Source of the DNA: CAVPGH01 sp046726955
GTDB lineage: Bacteria; Acidobacteriota; Vicinamibacteria; Fen-336
DNA length: 9,072 nt
Direction of reading: 5' to 3'
Assembly (NCBI GenBank): GCA_046726955.1
Contig: JBKPBQ010000540.1
Location: forward strand, 1-9,072
The notes below the pieces were generated by a model. The model saw only the letters and a program-made list of their open reading frames with translations. It ran no database searches and had not been told where the DNA came from. The position numbers were made by a program, and so were the translations under genes. Every line of letters begins with the position of its first letter. The first letter of the stretch is position 1. Positions 1 to 5,129 of this stretch are shown here, piece by piece.

Positions 1-494
1 ACCCAGATCCGGCCGATGTGCCGCGTCTCGCGCAGGCCGACGTTCCGGAACGTCTTCCCGCCGTCGGTCGAGCGATAGACGCCGTCTCCCGCCGCGAGGT
101 CCCAGCGCTGCTGCACCTGCCCGGTCCCCACCCAGATCACGTTCGGCTCGGACGGTGCGACCACGAGCGCGCCCACCGCGGCACTCCCGTAGTTCTCGAA
201 GATGGGCTGCCAGGTGAGGCCCGCGTCCTCGGTACGGAAGACGCCGCCGTCGGCGCCGCCGAAGAGGAAGGAGTGGGGCGCGCCCGGAACCCCCGTCGCG
301 CAGAGGGCCCAGCCCCCGCGCAGCGGCCCCAGGAATCGCCAGCGGAGCTGGTCGTAGAACGACTCGGGGACGCTGTCGGCGGCGGCACTGCGCGCGAGCG
401 CCGCGACGAGAAGGAGGCACGCCAGCGTGATCCTCGTGGGCCTCAGCGCGTCGCTCGGAGAAACCATCGAGTGGGTCGGGGGCATGCCCGACAT
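1..494 (-). CDS. Exported BNR/Asp-box beta-propeller protein (5' part, runs off the left edge)
   Basis: The gene is cut by the window edge after about 164 codons. The N-terminus has a basic stretch, then a hydrophobic signal core (ITLACLLLVAALA, about residues 22-34) and a likely cleavage near SAAADS. The mature part shows two Asp-box/BNR motifs, RTEDAGLTW (about 87-95) and RSTDGGKTF (about 141-149), with the GG-x-D-GG-V-F and P-N-x-I-W-V-G-T-G patterns typical of sortilin/VPS10-like and 'BNR glycosyl hydrolase' propellers in high-GC bacteria. Such propellers usually bind ligands or glycans outside the cytoplasm; enzymatic activity is not assured. ATG 494 lies one base beyond the sigma-factor stop (TAG-C-ATG), so translational coupling is likely. 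In-frame ATGs at 485 and 467 would give more ordinary signal-peptide lengths, and none of the three has a strong Shine-Dalgarno. The fold call is fairly secure. The substrate is unknown. Confidence 0.8.
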   Translation of the reverse strand, partial: MSGMPPTHSMVSPSDALRPTRITLACLLLVAALARSAAADSVPESFYDQLRWRFLGPLRGGWALCATGVPGAPHSFLFGGADGGVFRTEDAGLTWQPIFENYGSAAVGALVVAPSEPNVIWVGTGQVQQRWDLAAGDGVYRSTDGGKTFRNVGLRETRHIGRIW

Positions 495-495
495 G

Positions 496-1071
496 CTACG
501 CCACAGTGCCCAGGATGCCCCTCAGGTTGCGCTTGCCGTTCTGGATGTGGCTCTTGACTTCGTTCGGCGCGTAGCCCGTCCGGCTCGCGACCTCGGCGTA
601 GCTCAGCCCTTCCAGGTAGAAGAGCTCGAGGCACCGTCTCTGGCCCTCGGCGAGGCGCCCGAGCGCCGCGGGCAGCGCCTGGATCAGCCGGTCCTCGTCG
701 TCGTCTTCCCGGGGAGCACGGGCGCTCGCGAGCACGGTGTCGAGCAGCTCCTCGGAGGCCTCGACTGCCGCGGGCGCCCCCCGTCGGCGGCGAATCGTCA
801 TCCGGCACTGGTTGGCGACCACGGAGTGGAGCCAGCTCTTGAAGTTCGACACGTCGTGAACGAGTAGCGCCTTGACGAGCCTCTCGTAGACCTCCATCAC
901 GACGTCCTCGGCGTCCTCCCGGTTGCGGAGGTAGCGGAGGCCGACTCCGAGGGCGAGGTGGGTGTAGCGCTCGAAGAGGGAGCCCAGGTGGACCGGGTCG
1001 CGCGTGGACTTGTAGCGCTCGATGAGCTCGAGGTCCGTGGGGTTGGGTAGGGCAGGAGGACAAGGGCTCAT
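496..1071 (-). CDS. ECF-type RNA polymerase sigma factor
   Basis: This 191-aa protein has the two-domain layout of ECF sigma factors. Region 2 lies at about residues 28-97, including the DAEDVVMEVYERL segment that contacts core polymerase and the FKSWLHSVVANQCRMTIRRRR stretch that reads the -10. An acidic linker follows (REDDDED, about 121-127). Region 4 lies at about 130-185 with the helix-turn-helix LSYAEVASRTGYAPNEVKSH that reads the -35. There is no region 1 or 3, as expected for the class. It lies 63 nt downstream of the anti-sigma gene on the same strand and directly abuts the BNR gene. Gene order is anti-sigma first, the reverse of the common order. ATG 1071 has only a weak ribosome-binding site, so its translation may be low or coupled. 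The three GGAA-type promoters in this window are its probable targets (inference). Confidence 0.93.
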   Translation of the reverse strand: MSPCPPALPNPTDLELIERYKSTRDPVHLGSLFERYTHLALGVGLRYLRNREDAEDVVMEVYERLVKALLVHDVSNFKSWLHSVVANQCRMTIRRRRGAPAAVEASEELLDTVLASARAPREDDDEDRLIQALPAALGRLAEGQRRCLELFYLEGLSYAEVASRTGYAPNEVKSHIQNGKRNLRGILGTVA

Positions 1072-1072
1072 A

Positions 1073-1113
1073 CGCCCGCGGTGTCGCGATGTTAGTGGAG
1101 CGAGCGCCCGCGG
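1073..1113. repeat. 9-bp direct repeat upstream of the sigma gene
   Basis: CGCCCGCGG occurs at 1073-1081 and again at 1105-1113, 32 bp apart, which is about three helical turns. Both copies lie between the anti-sigma stop and the sigma start. Each contains the palindrome CCGCGG. It could be a paired binding site, but GC-rich 9-mers recur easily by chance in such DNA. Confidence 0.3.
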
Positions 1114-1134
1114 GACAACTTGTCGTCGGTTGCG

Positions 1135-1896
1135 CTAGTCGAGCCGATCGAGCTCCGTGAGCAGCGCCCTCGCCTTTTCGCGGTAGAAGCCCTGCGAGGA
1201 GGCGACACGCTCCAGGTCGGCGCGCGCCGTGGCGCGATCGTTAGCGCGCAGGTGGGCGAGAGCCAGGTACCACTCGGCGGGGGTGCGGAGGTCCTCGTGG
1301 CCGAGCCGCACGACCTGCTCGAGGTCGAGAGCCGCTTCTCGCGCCTGACCGAGCGCGAGTCGGCACTGCCCCGCGTAGAAGCGCGTCACGGGATCGTTCG
1401 GGTCCCGCCGGAGGCTCTCCTCGAGCTGCGCGAGGGCGGCCTGGTAGTCGCCGCGCTCGTAGAGCGCCAGCGCTCCCGGGCGGCCGGCCGTGCCGCTTCC
1501 GCGGACGACCGGGTGCGTGCTGGGGTAGGGCTCGAAGTTCTGCCGGAAGAGCCCCTCAGCACGTCCCGGCCGCGTCAGGAGGATGGCCGTACCCATGCCG
1601 GCGACCACGGTTGCCGCCAGGGCTAGAAACCGTGGGGCGGGACGGAAGCGCAGGACACGGGGGCGGGCGACCGCGGCGGCCGCCGTGCGGGCCCGGACAC
1701 GGCCGAGGAGGGCGTCAGCGCTCCTGAGAAAGCCCTCCCGCGACTCGAGGCCGGCCACGCCCTCGATCGTGTCCGCGCAGAGCCGGCATTCCTGCAGGTG
1801 CTGGTCGATCTCGGCCTTACGGCCGGGGGGGAGCGTTCCGTCCAGGCAGGCCAGGACCTCGGGGGGCGACAGGCACGGGCGGATCTCGTCGGTCAT
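1135..1896 (-). CDS. Membrane zinc-finger anti-sigma factor with extracytoplasmic TPR domain
   Basis: This 253-aa protein starts at ATG 1896, which follows a purine-rich site (AGAGGGG) and begins MTDEIRPCLS; the frame is open further upstream but without comparable support. The N-terminal domain carries the zf-HC2 anti-sigma motif H33-x3-C37-x2-C40 (HLQECRLC). A basic linker leads to one transmembrane segment at about 90-108 (FLALAATVVAGMGTAILLT). Beyond it are TPR-like helices: GALALYERGDYQAALAQLEE at about 141-160, then a second pair at about 171-198 and a third at about 206-250. By family logic the cytoplasmic zinc finger holds the neighbouring ECF sigma factor inactive, and the outer TPR part senses or binds an envelope partner. 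The gene has its own candidate ECF promoter at 1916-1945, implying feedback control. Confidence 0.88.
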   Translation of the reverse strand: MTDEIRPCLSPPEVLACLDGTLPPGRKAEIDQHLQECRLCADTIEGVAGLESREGFLRSADALLGRVRARTAAAAVARPRVLRFRPAPRFLALAATVVAGMGTAILLTRPGRAEGLFRQNFEPYPSTHPVVRGSGTAGRPGALALYERGDYQAALAQLEESLRRDPNDPVTRFYAGQCRLALGQAREAALDLEQVVRLGHEDLRTPAEWYLALAHLRANDRATARADLERVASSQGFYREKARALLTELDRLD

Positions 1897-1915
1897 GTCG
1901 GGCCACCCCTCTAAT

Positions 1916-1945
1916 CCTTGATGCACCGCCTGCCCGGATTCCACA
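1916..1945 (-). promoter_or_regulatory. Candidate ECF promoter of the anti-sigma/sigma operon
   Basis: On the minus strand the -35 TGTGGAATCC (1945-1936) is followed after 14 nt by the -10 TCAAGG (1921-1916). GGAAT to TC is 16 nt, the usual ECF spacing. The predicted RNA start lies close to the ribosome-binding site of the gene at 1896, so the leader would be very short. The same -35 and spacing recur at 2227-2256 and 2313-2342. Confidence 0.62.
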
Positions 1946-1990
1946 CGGCCGGCAATCTGCCCCGCCGGCCTGGGGCCAGTCGCGGCTTCG

Positions 1991-2176
1991 TCAGTCCCCG
2001 AAGCAGGCACGGATGCCTGCCTCGAGGCCAGCCCTCCACGGTTTGAACCAGGGCTCGTCGATGCCGACCTCGTCCTCCAGCGCCTGCCGCACCTCCTCGA
2101 GCGCCAGGCGGTCGTTGGCCAGCACCTCGCTCATCGTTGCGAAGCCGTTCAGCCACAGCCTCTGTGTCGCGGTCAT
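1991..2176 (-). CDS. Small 61-aa protein of unknown function
   Basis: I do not recognise this protein. The start at ATG 2176 is supported by a very strong ribosome-binding site (GAGGGAGGGAG, 3 nt before the ATG) and gives MTATQRLWLNGFATMSEVLA at the N-terminus. It ends in GIRACFGD. It has no signal peptide or membrane segment. The sequence suggests two amphipathic helices rich in Leu, Ala and Glu (NDRLALEEVRQALEDEVG), then a Trp-Pro segment (EPWFKPWRAG). It is the first gene on the minus strand of the divergent region, has its own GGAA-type promoter at 2227-2256, and shares a 15-bp start-region sequence with the divergent KAS III gene. This makes a real, co-regulated small protein likely. A role in the sigma circuit or as a partner of the divergent enzymes is only a guess. 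Confidence 0.7.
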   Translation of the reverse strand: MTATQRLWLNGFATMSEVLANDRLALEEVRQALEDEVGIDEPWFKPWRAGLEAGIRACFGD

Positions 2177-2226
2177 GACTCCCTCCCTCGTCACGGCTCC
2201 TCGCCGCATCTCGCCGCCGTCACCCC

Positions 2227-2256
2227 GACAGATGCGCCCGCGCGCTCGATTCCACA
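2227..2256 (-). promoter_or_regulatory. Candidate ECF promoter of the 61-aa gene
   Basis: On the minus strand the -35 TGTGGAATCG (2256-2247) is followed after 14 nt by the -10 TCTGTC (2232-2227). GGAAT to TC is 16 nt. The -10 is close to the classical sigma-E type TCTGA. The predicted leader is roughly 40 nt before ATG 2176. Read-through could also supply the anti-sigma and sigma genes. Confidence 0.65.
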
Positions 2257-2312
2257 GGCCAACGCGGCGGAGGCGACCCGCGTGACGAGCCTCACACGCG
2301 CGGTTGGCCCGC

Positions 2313-2342
2313 TGTGGAAACCGAAACGGGCCGCCATCTATT
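2313..2342 (+). promoter_or_regulatory. Candidate ECF promoter of the KAS III-radical SAM operon
   Basis: The -35 TGTGGAAACC (2313-2322) is followed after 14 nt by the -10 TCTATT (2337-2342). GGAAA to TC is 16 nt. It lies about 60 nt before ATG 2404. The site is partly embedded in an inverted repeat, GGCCCG (2306-2311) and CGGGCC (2327-2332), which might bind a further regulator. Confidence 0.62.
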
Positions 2343-2403
2343 CGGGCAAGAGCGGGCAGAGGGCGCAGCGAGGACGAAGAAGGAAGAAGGCAGGGAGGGA
2401 GTC

Positions 2404-3462
2404 ATGTTCGATCTGGTTCGAGGCAGCGAAGAGAGCGGCGCCGAAAGCTTCGAGGTCGGCGAGCCGCGGCCCGACAACGCCGCGCGCCAGGCTCGAGCGC
2501 TGAGCGTGAAGATCACGTCGACGGCCTTCTACGCGCCGCCTCGGGTCGAGACCGCAGCGGAGCTCGCCCCTCGGATCGGGGTGAGCGAGGAGTGGATCGT
2601 CACCAGAACGGGCGTGCGAGAGCGCCGGATCGCGAGTGAGCCCGTCGAGGTGGTCGGGGCGCGGGCGGCGCGGGCGGCGCTGGCGTCGGGAGAGGCGCCG
2701 GACCTGATCATCAACGCCTCCGTCGGCAACCGCCAGCTCCTCCCGGACACCTCGGTGTACATCCAGCACGAGCTCGGCCTCGAGGGCATACCCTGCTTCT
2801 CGATCCACGCCTCGTGCCTGTCGTTCCTGGTGGGACTGCAGAACGCGGCCGCGCTCGTGGCCGCGCGCGCGTATCGGCGCGTGCTCGTCGTTTCGGCCGA
2901 GTACGGCAGCGAGGGCCGGAACATGGCGGAGCCCGAGAGCGCGGCGCTGCTCGGCGACGGCGCCGCGGCGGTGGTCGTGGAGCCGACGCCGAAGGGCGAA
3001 GCGAGCGAGATCGTGGGCTGGCGGATGCGCACCTGGCCCGCGGGGGCGGCGCTGACCGAGGTGCGCGGCTACGGCCAGAGGCTGCGTCCCAACGACCCGC
3101 GGACTCGCTTGGAGGACAACCTCTTCTCCATGGACGGGCCCGGCGTCTACAGGATGGCCATCCGGCGGCTCCCCGGCCTCGTCCGGGAGCTGCTCGCGGA
3201 CCACGGCCTGACGCCGGACGACGTGGACTGGGTGGTCCCGCACCAGGCCTCTGGCCCCGGCCTCGCGCTGCTTCCTCGGCTGGGGTTCCCCGCCGAGCGC
3301 TTCGTCAACATCGTCGGCCAGTACGGCAACTGCGTGGCGGCGTCGATCCCGATGGCGCTCGCCCACCTCGCCGAGAGCGGGCGGCTGCGCCGCGGCCAGA
3401 CGGTGCTGCTGCTGGGTACGGGAGCGGGCTTCAGCGTGGCGGGCACGCTGCTGCGGTGGTGA
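2404..3462 (+). CDS. Beta-ketoacyl synthase III (FabH-like) family condensing enzyme
   Basis: This 352-aa thiolase-fold condensing enzyme has the full catalytic triad: Cys138 in IHASCLSFLVG, His280 in VVPHQASGP and Asn309 in YGNCVAASIP. Other family marks are WIVTRTGVRERR (about 64-75), LLGDGAAAVV (about 182-191) and the C-terminal LLLGTGAGFS. The family joins an acyl-CoA or acyl-thioester to a second acyl unit. This variant looks closer to accessory KAS III enzymes than to housekeeping FabH, since its active-site context is ASCLSF rather than AACAGF. ATG 2404 follows a strong GGGAGGGAG site. It gives about 34 residues before the point where FabH proteins normally begin (VKITSTAFYAPP, GTG at 2506). 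GTG 2506 is the alternative start but lacks a good ribosome-binding site. A radical SAM gene follows 40 nt later on the same strand, so the two probably act in one pathway. The substrate is unknown. Confidence 0.88.
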   Translation: MFDLVRGSEESGAESFEVGEPRPDNAARQARALSVKITSTAFYAPPRVETAAELAPRIGVSEEWIVTRTGVRERRIASEPVEVVGARAARAALASGEAPDLIINASVGNRQLLPDTSVYIQHELGLEGIPCFSIHASCLSFLVGLQNAAALVAARAYRRVLVVSAEYGSEGRNMAEPESAALLGDGAAAVVVEPTPKGEASEIVGWRMRTWPAGAALTEVRGYGQRLRPNDPRTRLEDNLFSMDGPGVYRMAIRRLPGLVRELLADHGLTPDDVDWVVPHQASGPGLALLPRLGFPAERFVNIVGQYGNCVAASIPMALAHLAESGRLRRGQTVLLLGTGAGFSVAGTLLRW

Positions 3463-3502
3463 TCGGGACCCGAGGGCGCCGGCACGAAGAAAGGCGGAAC
3501 GC

Positions 3503-5101
3503 ATGAACGTCCTGATGATCTATCCGAGGTTCCCCGAGGAGACGTACTGGAACTCGCTGCGCGCCGTGAAGCTGTTCATGCGCCGGCGGGGCGAGATGCC
3601 GCCCCTGGGCTTGCTCACCGTGGCCAGCCACCTGCCCGCCGACTTCGAGGTCCGCCTGGTCGACCGGAACGTCCGCGAGGAGTCCGAGGCCGACTGGGAA
3701 TGGGCGGACGTCGTCTTCTTCAGCGCCATGCTCGCGCAGCGGGGCGACTACGCGCGGTGCGTCGCGACCGCGAAGGCGCACGGCAAGCCGTTCGCGGTGG
3801 GAGGCCCGCTCACTCACGCCATGCCCGAGGCGATGCGCGCGGAGGCCGACTGGATCTGCTTCGGCGAGGCGGAGTCGATCATGGACGCGCTCGTCGCCGA
3901 CCTGCGCGCAGGCCGGCGCGGCAAGTCGTACCAGGGCGGGAACCGGACGAGCATGGACCAGGTCAAGCTCCCGCGCTTCGACGTGATCCGGAACTTCGAC
4001 GACTACGCCGTCATGGCCATCCAGTTCTCGCGCGGCTGCCCTTTCCAGTGCGAGTTCTGCGACATCATCGAGATCTACGGACGGGTGCCCCGCTCGAAGC
4101 CTCCCGCCCAGCTCCTCGCCGAGCTCGACGCGCTGAAGAGCCGGGGCTTCCGCGGCTACGTCTTCCTCGTCGACGACAACTTCATCGGGAACAAGAAGAA
4201 GGCGAAGGTGATGCTCGAGGCGCTCGCCGCCTGGAACCGCCGCAACGGGCATCCCTTCTGGTTCTTCACGGAGCTGTCGATCAACGTCGCCGACGATCCC
4301 GAGCTGCTCGAGGCGATGGCGCGGGCCGGCCTGGGGCGCGTCTTCATCGGCATCGAGACGCCGGATCCCAAGCTCCTCCGCACGACGCAGAAGGCCCAGA
4401 ACATCCCCGGCGATCCGCTCGCGAAGCTGCAGCGGATCCGCGAGCACGGCATCCACGTCACCGCCGGCTTCATCGTGGGCTTCGACGGGGAGGACGCGGG
4501 TGTCTTCGAGTCGCAGCGCGCGTTCATCCAGGCCTCGGGCATCGGCGTCGCCATCCCCGGTCTCTTGCAGGCGCTGCCCGGGACGCAGCTCACCCGGCGA
4601 CTGGAGAAGGAGGGTCGGCTCCTGTCCGCCACCGACGTCAGCGCCATCACCACGCTCGAAGGGATCAACTTCGTCCCGAAAGGGGAGATGACGCGGCGGC
4701 AGTACCTCGAGCGCTACCGCGGGCTCGTGAAGGAAGTGTTTGCTCCGGAGGCGTACTTCGAGAGGATCGTGCCCGCGGTGCTGGCCCTGCGCGGGATCTC
4801 GCACCGGGCCCTCGCGGCGCTGATGCGTCGGCACCACGCGACTTTCCTGCGGATCATCTACCACCTCGGCATCCGGGGGCAGGGCTACCGCCGTCTCTTC
4901 TGGAAGGCCTTCCTTCGCGTGCTCTTCAGCAATCCCACTGCGCTCGAGGCCTTCGGCCACGATTGCTTCTACTTCTATCACCTGCACCGGCACGCCGACT
5001 TCGTGGACCGCGAGCTCGCCGCCTACCTCGCGTCGCCGACTCCGGGCGACGTGCTCGACGAGGTCGTCCCGGTCGCCGTCGCAACCGGCTCCGCGGCGTG
5101 A
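3503..5101 (+). CDS. B12-binding-type radical SAM enzyme, HpnP-like (DUF4070) family
   Basis: This 532-aa protein has a Rossmann-like N-terminal domain of the cobalamin-binding type (MNVLMIYPRFPEETYW, PPLGLLTVASHLP, about 1-140). Its radical SAM domain has the cluster motif C179-x3-C183-x2-C186 (SRGCPFQCEFC). VDDNFIGNKK (about 223-232), FIGIETPD (281-288), GFIVGFD (322-328) and LLQALPGT (354-361) follow. The arrangement and the motifs before the cluster resemble hopanoid C-2 methylase HpnP and its many uncharacterised relatives with a DUF4070 C-terminus. I see no canonical DxHxxG cobalamin motif, so any B12 would probably bind without a His ligand. Such enzymes typically methylate or rearrange unactivated carbons in lipids or natural products. 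No hopanoid-cyclase gene is present, so hopanoid specificity cannot be claimed. The start has a good site (AAAGGCGG). It is co-directional with the KAS III gene and convergent with the CHAT gene, 28 nt away. Confidence 0.85.
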   Translation: MNVLMIYPRFPEETYWNSLRAVKLFMRRRGEMPPLGLLTVASHLPADFEVRLVDRNVREESEADWEWADVVFFSAMLAQRGDYARCVATAKAHGKPFAVGGPLTHAMPEAMRAEADWICFGEAESIMDALVADLRAGRRGKSYQGGNRTSMDQVKLPRFDVIRNFDDYAVMAIQFSRGCPFQCEFCDIIEIYGRVPRSKPPAQLLAELDALKSRGFRGYVFLVDDNFIGNKKKAKVMLEALAAWNRRNGHPFWFFTELSINVADDPELLEAMARAGLGRVFIGIETPDPKLLRTTQKAQNIPGDPLAKLQRIREHGIHVTAGFIVGFDGEDAGVFESQRAFIQASGIGVAIPGLLQALPGTQLTRRLEKEGRLLSATDVSAITTLEGINFVPKGEMTRRQYLERYRGLVKEVFAPEAYFERIVPAVLALRGISHRALAALMRRHHATFLRIIYHLGIRGQGYRRLFWKAFLRVLFSNPTALEAFGHDCFYFYHLHRHADFVDRELAAYLASPTPGDVLDEVVPVAVATGSAA

Positions 5102-5129
5102 GGCCGGGGGAAGCGCCCGTCCGCTCGTC

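Larger units (their letters stand above)
2174..2406. repeat. 15-bp inverted repeat formed by the two divergent start regions
   Basis: AGGGAGGGAGTCATG occurs on the plus strand at 2392-2406 (start of the KAS III gene) and on the minus strand at 2188-2174 (start of the 61-aa gene). It includes both the ribosome-binding site and the start codon. The two genes therefore share translation-initiation sequence as well as promoter type. The hydrolase start at 8892 has a similar but not identical GGGAGGGCGTCC, so part of this is simply the preferred site of this genome. Confidence 0.6.

Noticed and set aside
1911..2156. Minus-strand frame of 81 codons overlapping the 61-aa gene
   Set aside because: It is Arg/Gly-rich, lacks a ribosome-binding site, and the overlapping 61-aa frame has a far better start.
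2306..2332. GGCCCG and CGGGCC inverted repeat as a terminator
   Set aside because: No T-run follows and it overlaps a candidate promoter in a divergent gap, so it is at most an operator.
2658..2682. Tandem 9-bp GCGCGGGCG repeat
   Set aside because: It lies inside the KAS III gene and simply encodes an Ala/Arg-rich helix in GC-rich codons.
2338..3504. A 388-codon open frame antisense to the KAS III gene
   Set aside because: The sense strand has the complete catalytic triad; this is a high-GC shadow rich in Arg and His.
3431..4993. A 520-codon open frame antisense to the radical SAM gene
   Set aside because: The opposite strand carries a full radical SAM protein with its cluster motif; the antisense product has no recognisable domain.
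5102..5129. Terminator between the convergent radical SAM and CHAT genes
   Set aside because: Only a 4-bp stem can be drawn and there is no T-run; I cannot support one.
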